DNA of 64,000 bases from Bradyrhizobium erythrophlei (GCF_900129505.1 NZ_LT670818.1:7225001-7289000), one strand, 5' to 3'. Positions 1-8,626 are shown, numbered from the stretch's first letter. A program made the numbers and translations. The notes: a model not told the origin generated them from the letters alone.

Positions 1-1036
1 ATGCTCCCGCCCCCCAGATACTCGAAGCGAGAAGGCCGTCACGGAACAAGATGTATTGAAGGCCGTGCTTGAGCGCCGCGAGGCCTTTATTTTGGCCGAG
101 CAAGCTGATCGATTCCTTGAGTCTGCAGTGGATCGGAACCTCGACGTGGTTTTGGAAATTCTGGCCAACTTCGGGAGCGTCGTGGACCACAGCAACGCCT
201 TTTTCCTTAAGGAGTTTAGTCGGTCCAATACCGGATAGTTGCAGGATCTTCGGTGAAGCCAGAGCACCGGCGGCCAAAATCACCTCACGACCGGCGTGCA
301 CTTGGCTAATTTTGCCAGAGCTTGACCGATATTCAACGCCGACGACCTCGCTGTCCTCCGTGATAAGGCGGAGAACGCGGCAGTCGGTAAGCACCGTCAA
401 ATTCGACATATTCTTCCTTGGCGCAAGAAACGCCACGGCGGTGCTGCTCCGCCGACCCTTAAACGCCGTGCATTGAAAGAGGCCTACGCCCTCTTGCGTC
501 GCCCCGTTGAAGTCGTGGTTATAAGGCAGACCAATCTCTTGGCCGGCCTTGATGAAGGCGAGATCTGTTGGCAGAGCGTGCCACGCGTTGCCAACTTTGA
601 GCGGACCATTGGTGCCATGATAAGGTTCTGAGAACGACGCATTACTCTCCGACTTTTTGAACGCCGGGAGAACATCGTCCCAACCCCACCCGTCACAGCC
701 GAGCTCTCGCCATCCATCATAGTCCTCCGCAGAGCCGCGGAGGTAAATCATGGCATTGACGGAACTCCCCCCGCCCAGAACGTTTGCTTGAGGAACGAAG
801 AGTGGTCTGGAATTAGCATGGCTTTGCGGTGTTGTTTTATAGGACACAACCCGTTTGGTGCCGAATAAGCGAAAGAATGCCCCGGGCATGTGGATGAATG
901 GCGTGTTGTCCCCGCTGCCCGCCTCAAGCAGTAGGACCTGGAGGCCCGCCTCTGCCAGCCGGCCAGCAATGACCGACCCAGCCGATCCACCGCCAACAAC
1001 GACAAATTCGTACGACGATTTCGCTTCTCGGCTCAT
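1..1036 (-). CDS. GMC-family FAD-dependent oxidoreductase, 3' end outside the window
   Basis: The reverse strand from the ATG at 1034-1036 stays open to the window edge (345 codons seen; family members are usually 530-550 residues). The N-terminus has a Rossmann FAD motif (VVGGGSAGSVIAGRL, about residues 12-26), then LPxLEAG-like and HMPGAFF segments. A GMC signature (GGGSSVNAMIYLRG, about residues 86-99) and the second GMC signature around GALASPKILQLSGIG follow. GMC enzymes oxidise alcohols such as choline or benzyl alcohols using FAD. The catalytic His/Asn region lies beyond the window. It appears to be the last visible gene of the operon beginning with the DapA-like gene at 4767, about 240 bases after the flavin reductase gene. 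The substrate is unknown; alcohol dehydrogenase or choline dehydrogenase-like is the safest label. Confidence 0.9.
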   Translation of the reverse strand, partial: MSREAKSSYEFVVVGGGSAGSVIAGRLAEAGLQVLLLEAGSGDNTPFIHMPGAFFRLFGTKRVVSYKTTPQSHANSRPLFVPQANVLGGGSSVNAMIYLRGSAEDYDGWRELGCDGWGWDDVLPAFKKSESNASFSEPYHGTNGPLKVGNAWHALPTDLAFIKAGQEIGLPYNHDFNGATQEGVGLFQCTAFKGRRSSTAVAFLAPRKNMSNLTVLTDCRVLRLITEDSEVVGVEYRSSSGKISQVHAGREVILAAGALASPKILQLSGIGPTKLLKEKGVAVVHDAPEVGQNFQNHVEVPIHCRLKESISLLGQNKGLAALKHGLQYILFRDGLLASSIWGAGA

Positions 1037-1277
1037 GGGCAATCCGCGGCTCCTGAATTGGCTCCTCAGAGAAGCCGTGAAGATCGACTGTCTCTGCAAA
1101 CCATCCCCTGCCACGGACGTGCCCTGTACTTTAGGCAGCAGATCGTGACGTCTTGACCGGTCTAGGCTAGTGAGGATTTTTCGAAACTGACAGAGCCACT
1201 TCGGACAACGGGGCAGGACTGGTTGGGCAGGTATCGGGGCCATCGCTAGGAGCGCAATTGGCTCTTCCGGGAGACGA

Positions 1278-1751
1278 CTACAGATAGTGACCACGAAAGT
1301 GAACCAAAGGCGCGAGCGTGGGATTGTCCGACAATCCGACCACTCGTCCCAAGAGAATTTCCGTTTCAAATCTCGTAATTGCCTCGATCAGTTCGCAATC
1401 AACGGCAGCCACGGCGCGTTCGAGGATCGGTGCTCCCGTGACCAGCTTGGTCCAAGCGACTGTTTTAAACCGATCGGATCCGCTTATTTTTGTCTTTCCT
1501 CCAAAAATGTCAGCAAGTTCAATAAGATCATCGGGAACAAAGTTCAGCGCAAAATGCCGAGCATCTAGGATTGCTGGAAGGGCAGACGTAGGTTTACTCA
1601 CGCTCACCATCATAGTCGGTGGGTCCGCGCAAAGATGGGTAGCCGATAAGCCAAGAAAGCCCGCCGGTCCATGTTCGGAGCACGCGGTGACAATAGTGCT
1701 GCCTGACGCTCGCTGACCAACAGATTGCCAGAATGCCCTTTGATCAATCAT
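1278..1751 (-). CDS. Flavin reductase-like domain protein (RutF/HpaC type), short
   Basis: This is a 157-residue single-domain protein. It shows the FMN-binding split-barrel pattern of flavin:NAD(P)H reductases: FWQSVGQRASGSTIVTA near the N-terminus, a GFLGLSATHLCADPPTMMVSV strand pair, and HFALNFVPDDLIELADIFGGK in the middle. Such proteins supply reduced FMN to a partner monooxygenase. It is the second reductase of this type in the cluster (the other is at 6639-7250) and is shorter than typical members (160-190 residues). It lies 71 bases after the hydrolase gene in the same direction. Its monooxygenase partner could be the RutA-like enzyme at 7280-8362. The family is well supported; the physiological partner is inferred. 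Confidence 0.85.
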   Translation of the reverse strand: MIDQRAFWQSVGQRASGSTIVTACSEHGPAGFLGLSATHLCADPPTMMVSVSKPTSALPAILDARHFALNFVPDDLIELADIFGGKTKISGSDRFKTVAWTKLVTGAPILERAVAAVDCELIEAITRFETEILLGRVVGLSDNPTLAPLVHFRGHYL

Positions 1752-1822
1752 ATCGACCCATCCCTCTCGGGTGATATCGGAGTTTGGTAAGGTCAGACTG
1801 ACGCGGGCGTGAAGCGAACATT

Positions 1823-2617
1823 TCAGTGTCGCTGGCTTAAAAAGAACTTTAGCACCGTCTCATTGAATTCATCCGGTTCCGTCTGGGCATAGGCATGACC
1901 CCCGCGAGGCACGAGCATCAGTTTCGCGTGTGGAATGAGGTTGGCATATTCACGAGAAAAGTAACTTGGGGTCAGGACGTCATCCTCGCAGCAGACAACG
2001 AGAGTTGGAAGATTTAATCTGCCAAGCTCTTTGCGGCGATCGAACTTAAGTATGGCATCAAGCCGACTACCTTGAACTTTGGCATCGCCGAGTTGCTTCG
2101 ATGTTGAAAGCTCAAGTTCACGCAATTTTGCGTCGTTGCCGTTTATCCAGTAAGGCGGATAGAGCAGCAACGTGGTGTACTTCGCGTAGGCGAGCAAGCC
2201 GAGATGTGATAATAAGTGGAGGCGTAAATCGAAAATGCGTTGCCTGTAGGTATCGCCGCACGTTGTGCTTGCGTAGATCACGAGAGATGAGATGCGATCG
2301 GGATAGTCTAGAGCGGTAGCGACGCCGATCGCGCCGCCTGTCGAGTGGCCAAGATAAGCCGCGCGCTCGATGCCGGCGGCATCGAGGATAGCGATCAGAT
2401 CCGCCGACATCTCCTCAACAGACTCGACCTCGACGCGAGAGGAACGACCCGTTCCGCGCTGATCAAACGCGAGAACAGTGAAATGTTTTGCTAAGGCAGG
2501 GATATTGGCGTGCCAGAATGTTGCTGTTCCTCCTAGTCCCGCTGCGAGCACAAGCGGCGGTCCCGAACCGTCAACATACCAGTGCAGACGAGCACCGTTC
2601 CTCACTGTCTCTGGCAT
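1823..2617 (-). CDS. Alpha/beta hydrolase, RutD-like
   Basis: The 264-residue alpha/beta hydrolase begins at an ATG at 2615-2617. It has the oxyanion region PPLVLAAGLGGTATFW (about residues 19-34), FDQRGTGRS (about 51-59) and the nucleophile elbow GHSTGG (about residues 90-95, Ser nucleophile). An acidic residue sits in VVCCEDDVLTP and the catalytic His in RGGHAYAQTEPDEF near the C-terminus. The overall pattern resembles RutD, the aminoacrylate hydrolase of pyrimidine breakdown, and 3-oxoadipate enol-lactonases. It follows the VOC gene by 16 bases. With a RutA-like oxygenase and RutF-like reductases nearby, a ring-cleavage product hydrolase is plausible, but the substrate cannot be read from sequence. 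Confidence 0.9.
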   Translation of the reverse strand: MPETVRNGARLHWYVDGSGPPLVLAAGLGGTATFWHANIPALAKHFTVLAFDQRGTGRSSRVEVESVEEMSADLIAILDAAGIERAAYLGHSTGGAIGVATALDYPDRISSLVIYASTTCGDTYRQRIFDLRLHLLSHLGLLAYAKYTTLLLYPPYWINGNDAKLRELELSTSKQLGDAKVQGSRLDAILKFDRRKELGRLNLPTLVVCCEDDVLTPSYFSREYANLIPHAKLMLVPRGGHAYAQTEPDEFNETVLKFFLSQRH

Positions 2618-2633
2618 TATCGCTTACGCCTTC

Positions 2634-3119
2634 CTAGAAACTTTCATATGCGCTGTACCAGTTTGTATCCTTCGAGGGACCTGGGCCCGCCTCGTTTGAT
2701 CCGTCATATGTCAGTTCGATCAAGACCCCGTTTGGGTCACGGACGAACAGCTGCCACAGTTGAGTTCCGGGCGGGATGTTTTGCCGCCATGGCTTGCCGG
2801 CGGCCATCAGTTTTTGACGCATTTCTTGGAATCCCGCGCCGCCGATAGCGACGTGATCGATTGCTCCACCGCCGGTCGGAACGACACCATTGACATTCAG
2901 GGCAGATTCGCCGCCATACAGATGAATAAGGATTCCGCCTGCCGGCGGCGGAGTGGCGAGCCAAGCGCCCGGGAAATCGAAGGCGGGGCGATCGACCTCA
3001 GTCATGCCAAGCACGTCACGATAAAATTCCACAGTCGCCGGCACGTCTGCGGTTTTGAGCGAGATGTGCAAGATGTTCTGCAATGAAGGCGTCGTGGCCG
3101 TGGTGGATTCGAGTCTCAT
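2634..3119 (-). CDS. VOC family protein (glyoxalase/extradiol dioxygenase fold)
   Basis: The 161-residue protein starts at an ATG preceded by AAGGGGTGA. It has the two beta-alpha-beta-beta-beta modules of the vicinal oxygen chelate superfamily: ILHISLKTADVPATVEFYRDVLGM at the N-terminus, and IDHVAIGGAGFQEMRQKL followed by FVRDPNGVLIELTYDG in the second half. A metal site is suggested by H (HISL), H (IDHVA) and E (LIELTY). Members include glyoxalases, dioxygenases and isomerases. Its start codon overlaps the stop of the upstream isomerase-like gene by four bases (ATGA), so the two are probably translationally coupled. The last 15-20 residues (GPSKDTNWYSAYESF) look like a private tail. Confidence 0.9.
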   Translation of the reverse strand: MRLESTTATTPSLQNILHISLKTADVPATVEFYRDVLGMTEVDRPAFDFPGAWLATPPPAGGILIHLYGGESALNVNGVVPTGGGAIDHVAIGGAGFQEMRQKLMAAGKPWRQNIPPGTQLWQLFVRDPNGVLIELTYDGSNEAGPGPSKDTNWYSAYESF

Positions 3120-3763
3120 CGGGTCACCCCTTGTGATTCCGGGATTAGTCGCGAAAATCGAGCCTTGCCGGTCGCTTTCGCTAGGACATCTTCAAGAAAT
3201 TGAAGTCGATCCTGCCCCCAGTACATTTCCTTTTCAAAGAAATAGAACGGGGAGCCGAAGACGCCCCGGTCCTGCGCCTCCTGTGTATTGCGATCAAACT
3301 GTGCAATCGCATCTTGGCTCTTAGCGGCCTCTATCAGACGAGTTCCATCAAAGCCTAAGCCATCCACGATCTTGATCAGAGTGCGCTCGTCTGAAATGTC
3401 CTGCTCAAGTGCCCAGATCGCACGCAAAAAGGCGTTCGCCAAAAGGCCTGTCTCGTAGCCGAGCCCCTTGGATGCGATGAGAGCGCATGATGCAAGCTCA
3501 TCGCTAATCGGATAGTGCTTTGGGAAGAGCTTAACGGGTATCCCGAGATACTCTGACCACCGCTTCAGCTCGACCAGTCGATAATCCTGCCGTTGCTGGG
3601 ATCGCTTCTGCAAGAGGATCCCACCCGTTCCGGCATAAATTGCGGCAAGGCGCATGGGTTTGTGGTTGATGCGGACGCCGTAACTGCGTCCGAGTCGCTC
3701 CAGACGCACGCCTCCCATGTAGGCCCAATCGGACAACACGGAAAAAAAGTAATCGATCTCCAT
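3116..3763 (-). CDS. 2-hydroxychromene-2-carboxylate isomerase-like DsbA-fold protein
   Basis: The preferred start is the ATG at 3761-3763, preceded by a GAGAG Shine-Dalgarno-like run; this gives 215 residues. An upstream in-frame start at 3811 adds a poor leader. The thioredoxin/GST-kappa fold is recognisable: IDYFFSVLSDWAYMGG at the start (Ser in place of the thioredoxin Cys, as in HCCA isomerases), a helical insert with YPISDELASCALIASKGLG, and DRGVFGSPFYFFEKEMYWGQDRLQFLEDVL at the end, including the cis-Pro GSPFY motif. NahD, the known family member, isomerises hydroxychromene carboxylate in naphthalene breakdown and works just before NahE, a DapA-superfamily aldolase. Here the upstream neighbour is also of the DapA superfamily, so a NahD/NahE-like pair is an attractive but unproven reading. 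Confidence 0.88.
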   Translation of the reverse strand: MEIDYFFSVLSDWAYMGGVRLERLGRSYGVRINHKPMRLAAIYAGTGGILLQKRSQQRQDYRLVELKRWSEYLGIPVKLFPKHYPISDELASCALIASKGLGYETGLLANAFLRAIWALEQDISDERTLIKIVDGLGFDGTRLIEAAKSQDAIAQFDRNTQEAQDRGVFGSPFYFFEKEMYWGQDRLQFLEDVLAKATGKARFSRLIPESQGVTR

Positions 3764-3840
3764 CGCGGGTTCTCTCACTTTAGGTGCGGCGCTCTTAAAG
3801 ACGCACCGCACCGGCTCATCAGGCTTAAACGAAACAGCGG

Positions 3841-4767
3841 CTAGGCGAGAGCCGTCGCGGCCTCGGCTTTCATCAGCCCAGCGTTCTCGAGCAGCGCCTG
3901 CAGATATCTCCGATCAGCGGCATTGAGCATACGTAGCGGCCGCCGTGTCTGACCGACCGAGCGCCCCAGTAAATCGCAGGCTGTGTGCGCTACTCGAATA
4001 TAACCCTTGACGCCCATATATTCGCAAATGGGAAACATCGGTTGAAAGTATTCGCGCATGGCTTCGATGTTCTTTTCATCGTGGCCGATCCGGAAGAGTT
4101 CGACACACCGACGCGGCATGATATTGCAACTACCCGCGAACCAGCCATCCGCACCGGCCGCAATGGCTTCAGGTGTGCAGGCATCATTGCCGTTCAGAAC
4201 CGTGATCTGACGGTTTGTCAGCTGCCGGATAGCCGAGATGCGACTCATATCGCCCGAGCTCTCTTTGACAAAACCGACATTATCGATCTCAGCAATTCGA
4301 GCAATGAGGGCAGGTCTCATGTCGACCGCCGTGGTTCCGGGGTTATTATAGATTCCGACGGGGATCTTAACAGCACCTGCTATGGCTCGGTAATGTTCGT
4401 AAAGCTCATCTTCCGTAGCGCGCCAATAATTGATCGGAACAACAAGAACACCATCGGCGCCGTTATCTTCGGAGAATTTCGACAGTCGGATGGCTTCAGC
4501 CGTCGACATTGCGCCGGTGCCCGGCAAAACCGGCACACGCCCAGCCGTGTGCTTTACTGCCTTCAAAATAACCGCTCGGCGCTCGTCTTCGGTAAATGAG
4601 CCAATACCACCCGTGCTGCCGAAGACTGTGATTCCAGCGACACCGGATGCGATCTGGTGATCGATGACGCGCGCAAGGCAAGCGTCATCGATCTCTTCAC
4701 CATCGCTTTTTGTCGGGGTTACGACGAATGCAAACACTCCCTGAAACTTCTTCGCTGCGGCCTTCAT
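3841..4767 (-). CDS. Dihydrodipicolinate synthase-family lyase/aldolase
   Basis: The protein is 308 residues, the normal family length, with an ATG at 4765-4767 preceded by AGGAGAAAAA. The TIM-barrel features are FAFVVTPTKSDGEEID at the N-terminus, GSTGGIGSFTEDERR (about residues 50-64), YNNPGTTAVDM (containing the conserved Tyr, about residue 138) and VGFVKESSGD with the Schiff-base Lys (about residue 166). DapA-superfamily enzymes are pyruvate-Schiff-base aldolases, dehydratases or hydratase-aldolases. It is the first gene of the operon leading into the isomerase-like, VOC, hydrolase, flavin reductase and GMC genes, and is divergent from the MocR gene across 189 bases. It is unlikely to be the housekeeping lysine enzyme, given this setting. 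Confidence 0.92.
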   Translation of the reverse strand: MKAAAKKFQGVFAFVVTPTKSDGEEIDDACLARVIDHQIASGVAGITVFGSTGGIGSFTEDERRAVILKAVKHTAGRVPVLPGTGAMSTAEAIRLSKFSEDNGADGVLVVPINYWRATEDELYEHYRAIAGAVKIPVGIYNNPGTTAVDMRPALIARIAEIDNVGFVKESSGDMSRISAIRQLTNRQITVLNGNDACTPEAIAAGADGWFAGSCNIMPRRCVELFRIGHDEKNIEAMREYFQPMFPICEYMGVKGYIRVAHTACDLLGRSVGQTRRPLRMLNAADRRYLQALLENAGLMKAEAATALA

Positions 4768-4935
4768 TTTTTCTCCTCACTAACCAGCTGCTGAGCTTGT
4801 CTAAATGTCGCGATAAGCGGGCGAAAGTGCCGCTTCAAACAACGGGATAGGACCGCTTGGATGGATGTGGACGGCGTGCGATTTGCTGGGCCAGCTTAAT
4901 ATGCGGCTCAGCTCGGCGGCCGCGAGGCCAAACCC

Positions 4936-4952
4936 TTGGCACGATACTTGCA
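4936..4952 (+). promoter_or_regulatory. Sigma-54 (-24/-12) promoter consensus
   Basis: The 17 bases TTGGCACGATACTTGCA match the RpoN consensus YTGGCACGRNNNTTGCW at every defined position, with GG and GC at the required spacing. It points toward the MocR gene. Transcription would be expected to begin near 4963, just inside the annotated ATG at 4957. The regulator's real start might therefore be the ATG at 4993, or the site could be fortuitous. No enhancer-binding protein gene is visible nearby. Confidence 0.55.
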
Positions 4953-4956
4953 GTAA

Positions 4957-6528
4957 ATGTCTATCTTCCCTGACGGTTGCGTTGGTACAGAAATGCTTGA
5001 CGAAGATTCAAAGGAAACGGCGCTGAAAGGTCGCAGTAAGCGCGCGAGTCTGGCCGTTCTCAGTGACTTTGTACTCAATCCGCAGGCGCCTATTCCTTTG
5101 TGGCAACAGCTTTATCAGCAGCTGCGTGACGCGATGATATCGCGCCGACTACCGCCGGGCACTCAATTGCGGGCAACCCGTATTCTTGCACAGGAGCTCG
5201 GCTGCTCACGCAACACTGTTTTGGGTGCATTCGAACAGCTCATTGCTGAGGGCTATCTTGAAGGAAGAATTGGATCCGGCACATACGTGGCTAATATTTT
5301 GCCAGATGACGTAATGTGTGCCGACGACGCGTCGGCGGGTCAATCATCGCGGGCAGCGCGAAGGAGTCACTGTACTTTAGGACTGTCGCAGCGTGGCAGT
5401 CAGCTGGCGCAGATGATCCAAGATCGTGTGCCTTACAAGGCTTTTGCGCCTTGCCGACCGGACGTCTCACTGTTCCCGTTTGAGATTTGGGAGAAACTCG
5501 CGCGCGTTTGGGGGGCACCATCCCAGTCGCTTTTGACGCAGGCAGACCCATGTGGATATTGGCCTCTGCGCGAGACAATCTGCACGTATCTCCGCGCCGC
5601 GCGGATGATTGAATGTAAGCCTGAGCAAGTTATCATAACAGGAGGCGCGCAAAACGGTGTCGACATGGCCGCGCGCTTGCTCCTGGATCCTGGAGATGCC
5701 GTGTGGGTCGAGGATCCTGGGTATCCTGGCTTGCAGGCGGCGTTCTGTGCTGCCGATACCACTGTGGTGCCGGTTCCCGTGGACCAGGAGGGATTGTCGA
5801 TCGCTGAGGGAAAAGCGACCGGCCAGGTCCCTCGAATGATAGCAGTCGCTCCCTCACACCAGTACCCGCTTGGCGTGACCATGTCATTGCAACGCCGGTT
5901 GGAGCTGCTCTCGTTTGCAGCGGAGGTCGATAGTTGGATTATTGAGGACGATTACGATAACGAATTTCGGTATGAGGGCCGGCCTTTGGCGGCGCTCAGG
6001 AGCCTCGATAGTGATGACCGGGTCATCTATGTCGGGACGTTCTCAAAGGTTTTATTTCCCTCGTTACGGCTTGGATACTTAGTCGTGCCTTCGCGGATTT
6101 CCGAGCGTTTTGCGCAAGCGCGGGTCGGCATCGACGTGCAACCGTCGCTTCTGTCACAGCCTATTGTGGATTCCTTTATCCGCGAAGGTTATTTTTTCTC
6201 GCACGTGCGGCGTATGCGGACCATCTATCGCGATCGTCAAGCTGTGCTTGTGGATGCTGCCGAGAAGAATTTATCCGGCCTTCTTCACGTTCATCCTGAT
6301 GCCTCAGGCCTTCATCTCCTGGGACGCTTTACACCGGAAGTAAGTGCTCGTCTTGACGATGCGTCTGCCTCGCGCCGCGCCGCGGACTCTCGCATTTTTG
6401 CTCCGCCCTTATCGAGCTTTTATGCGGATCGTCGCGATCGCGGCGCGCTTGTTCTGGGTTACGCCGCAGTTGATGAAAGATCGATCATTTCTGCGACGCA
6501 AGCACTTTCGCGAGCACTACGCCTCTAG
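4957..6528 (+). CDS. MocR-type regulator: GntR winged helix fused to PLP aminotransferase domain
   Basis: This is a 523-residue two-domain protein. Residues about 35-115 form a GntR winged helix: PIPLWQQLYQQLRDAMISRR, then LAQELGCSRNTVLGAFEQLIAEGY. After a linker comes a fold-type-I aminotransferase domain with ITGGAQNGVDMAARLL, EDPGYPG, SHQYPLG, IIEDDYDNEFRY (binds the pyridine N) and the cofactor Lys in GTFSKVLFPSLRLGY (about residue 360). MocR proteins use PLP adducts of amino compounds as the signal. The gene is divergent from the DapA-like operon and convergent with the flavin reductase gene, so it probably controls one or both arms. The start is uncertain: the ATG at 4957 overlaps a sigma-54 promoter match and the ATG at 4993 is the alternative. 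A paralogue lies at 37664. Confidence 0.93.
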   Translation: MSIFPDGCVGTEMLDEDSKETALKGRSKRASLAVLSDFVLNPQAPIPLWQQLYQQLRDAMISRRLPPGTQLRATRILAQELGCSRNTVLGAFEQLIAEGYLEGRIGSGTYVANILPDDVMCADDASAGQSSRAARRSHCTLGLSQRGSQLAQMIQDRVPYKAFAPCRPDVSLFPFEIWEKLARVWGAPSQSLLTQADPCGYWPLRETICTYLRAARMIECKPEQVIITGGAQNGVDMAARLLLDPGDAVWVEDPGYPGLQAAFCAADTTVVPVPVDQEGLSIAEGKATGQVPRMIAVAPSHQYPLGVTMSLQRRLELLSFAAEVDSWIIEDDYDNEFRYEGRPLAALRSLDSDDRVIYVGTFSKVLFPSLRLGYLVVPSRISERFAQARVGIDVQPSLLSQPIVDSFIREGYFFSHVRRMRTIYRDRQAVLVDAAEKNLSGLLHVHPDASGLHLLGRFTPEVSARLDDASASRRAADSRIFAPPLSSFYADRRDRGALVLGYAAVDERSIISATQALSRALRL

Positions 6529-6638
6529 AGTGCGGTCGATTTATTGTTGATCTAGCTGTCCATCGGATCGTCCGGGAACGCGCCGGAGCGATGTGCAGCG
6601 ATCGAACTACCCTGCCAATCGAGGTCTTCGCACCGCGT

Positions 6639-7250
6639 TCAGACGGATGTTGGTTGAGACTTCGCGAGCACTTCGTGGAAATTGGTGACATACGTACGTC
6701 CGTGATAGAGCAACGGGACACCGCCGCCAAATCGAACGGCTTCGACGGCACCGAAGATAATATTGTGAGAGGCGAGCTCTTTCACCTCGATCGTTCGGCA
6801 ATCGAACGCAATCACGGCTGAGGTGAGAACCGGCGATCCACTTTTCAGGGTCATCCAGTCCCCAGTTGCAAATCGCTCGTCGAGGTGAAGGCCAGTGCGG
6901 CTCGCGAAAATGTCCGCAAGCTTCGTCTCGTTGGGGCCGATCGTGTTCACGCAAAAAGCGCCATTTTGCGAGAATAATGGCGCACTGTTACTTCGCTTAT
7001 TGACGCAAACCAGCAACATAGCTGGATCGTCGGAAACCGAACACACAGCAGTCGCTGTAAAGCCGGTCTTACCGGCTGGTCCGGCCGACGTAACAATGTG
7101 TACGGCGGCTGTCAGGTGGCTCATCGATTCACGAAATAGCGCGGGTTCAATGTACGACAATATCCCGCTCTTTCGATCATCCGGCATCGTAGCGTCCGTG
7201 TTTGCTCGCGCGACCCATGCCAGACCTAGATCTGTTTGCTTGATCGGCAT
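6639..7250 (-). CDS. Flavin reductase (RutF/HpaC family)
   Basis: Starting at the ATG at 7248-7250 it is 203 residues; an alternative ATG lies at 7187 and neither has a convincing ribosome site. The domain runs from FRESMSHLTAAVHIVTSAGPAG through FTATAVCSVSDDPAMLLVCVNKRS, GAFCVNTIGPNETKLADIFASR, and the C-terminal PLLYHGRTYVTNFHEV segment. This is the classic flavin reductase order, with the Tyr/His-rich end seen in HpaC and RutF. It lies 29 bases after the RutA-like monooxygenase gene. The pair is the standard two-component FMN monooxygenase arrangement, in which this protein makes reduced FMN for the oxygenase. Confidence 0.93.
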   Translation of the reverse strand: MPIKQTDLGLAWVARANTDATMPDDRKSGILSYIEPALFRESMSHLTAAVHIVTSAGPAGKTGFTATAVCSVSDDPAMLLVCVNKRSNSAPLFSQNGAFCVNTIGPNETKLADIFASRTGLHLDERFATGDWMTLKSGSPVLTSAVIAFDCRTIEVKELASHNIIFGAVEAVRFGGGVPLLYHGRTYVTNFHEVLAKSQPTSV

Positions 7251-7279
7251 CGCGAAGTACGAGTTGCGCGCGGCACAAG

Positions 7280-8362
7280 TCAGGCACTCTTTTTGGTGAG
7301 CCGGACGTCGTTGCCGAGTAGAGCAGCATCGACCAGCGGAATAACGTTTTCTCCGAACTTTTTGACGTCGCGGCCCCAATTCGGAAAGACCATTGCCGCG
7401 CCGCCGAGACCTTGGGCGTGCAGTTCACAGAACCGATCGGCGACAGTCTTATAGGAGCCCACGATCGGCAGAACTCCCATGAAGGCGTCGGCTCTATGGC
7501 GCTGAGCGGACGATCCAGTTGCGTCGGCCTGTCCGAGGCGACGCCACGTCTCGACTGCTTCGACATCGACAGTCTCGTTGATATGGTCGAGCACAGCTTC
7601 GGCCTTGGCATCAGTTTCCTCTGCAATTACAACGAGCAGTGCGTAACTGCGGACGCTCCTGCCGACTTGGCGCGCGAAGGTTTGCGTTCGTGTGCTGAGA
7701 TCGAGCGTTGTAAGTTCGGCATTGGGCATGATGAAATTGTAGTCGGCCCATAGAGCCGCTGCTTTCATGCCGGCGTCTGACTGCCCGGCCCCACACAAGG
7801 GAATCGATCGCTTAGGCAGGGGCTGACAAATGCAATCGTCCAGATTGAAATACTTGCCTTTATGGGTCAAACGGCCCTTCTCCCATAGCCCGCGCAGCAC
7901 TTCCACGTATTCGACTGCGTATTCATACCGGTAGCGGTAGTAATCGTCGCCTGGCCATAAACCCATGGGGGCATATTCCATCTTGTTCCAGCCGGCAACG
8001 ATATTCAGGATCAGCCGCCCGTTGCTGATGCCATCGATGGTTGCGGCCATGCGTGCGCAAACGCCGGGGTGCAGAAGGGGCAACGAGACGGAGGCGATGA
8101 GTTCGATCCTCTTGGTCGAGGCCGCAATGCCGCTCATCAATGTCAACGATTCCGTGGCGTAGTCCCACAGTTCCGTCTTGCCTCCGTAACCACGCCATTT
8201 AGTTTGGGCCAAAGCGAATGAATACCCGGTGTTTTCGGCATCTACACAAGCATCGCGGTTAAGCTCGAAAGTGGGCATGTATTGGTACTCGGGCGCCGTG
8301 GACGCGATCATCCCATTATTTGTAACTGGCAAGAACATTCCAAAATCGAATTTATCAACCAC
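7280..8362 (-). CDS. LLM-class flavin-dependent monooxygenase, RutA-like
   Basis: I place the start at the GTG at 8360-8362 because GGAAGGAG lies 8 bases upstream; a TTG at 8431 would add 23 unlikely residues. The 360-residue luciferase-like TIM barrel carries FGMFLPVTNNGM, YMPTFELNRDACVDAENTGYSFAL, GGKTELWDYATESLTLM, ARMAATIDGISNGRLILNIVAGWN, GLWPGDDYYRYRYEYAVEYVEVLRGLW and CGAGQSDAGM. These segments align closely with what I recall of RutA, which opens the uracil ring using FMN and oxygen. No RutB, RutC or RutE gene is visible, so another N-heterocycle or related substrate is possible. It probably works with the reductase just downstream. Confidence 0.9.
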   Translation of the reverse strand: MVDKFDFGMFLPVTNNGMIASTAPEYQYMPTFELNRDACVDAENTGYSFALAQTKWRGYGGKTELWDYATESLTLMSGIAASTKRIELIASVSLPLLHPGVCARMAATIDGISNGRLILNIVAGWNKMEYAPMGLWPGDDYYRYRYEYAVEYVEVLRGLWEKGRLTHKGKYFNLDDCICQPLPKRSIPLCGAGQSDAGMKAAALWADYNFIMPNAELTTLDLSTRTQTFARQVGRSVRSYALLVVIAEETDAKAEAVLDHINETVDVEAVETWRRLGQADATGSSAQRHRADAFMGVLPIVGSYKTVADRFCELHAQGLGGAAMVFPNWGRDVKKFGENVIPLVDAALLGNDVRLTKKSA

Positions 8363-8463
8363 GTCTCGAACTCCTTCCGTCCAGCATCCTCCGTTTAGTC
8401 CGGAGGAAAGCAGTTCTTTCGATAACGCCAATCTAGATTTCTGGCTTTGTAGAACGAAAGGTC

Positions 8464-8496
8464 CATTCCGGCGAGTTCAGTGGTGCCACCGGAATG
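8464..8496. promoter_or_regulatory. Inverted repeat upstream of the RutA-like gene
   Basis: CATTCCGG at 8464-8471 is repeated as its exact reverse complement CCGGAATG at 8489-8496, with 17 bases between. It lies about 100 bases upstream of the monooxygenase GTG. The long spacer fits two half-sites of a dimeric regulator better than a transcription terminator, but a weak hairpin cannot be excluded. Confidence 0.4.
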
Positions 8497-8626
8497 ATCA
8501 TGTGAAGAGAACGCCTGAATAGAAGGCAAAGCAGCTAATCGCTTAGGCAGTTGCGCCTGTGGCCGAAGGCGCTACCCGCGAAGTCAAACGCGTGAGCGGT
8601 GTTAACCTAATGCGCGTGCGGGGCAG

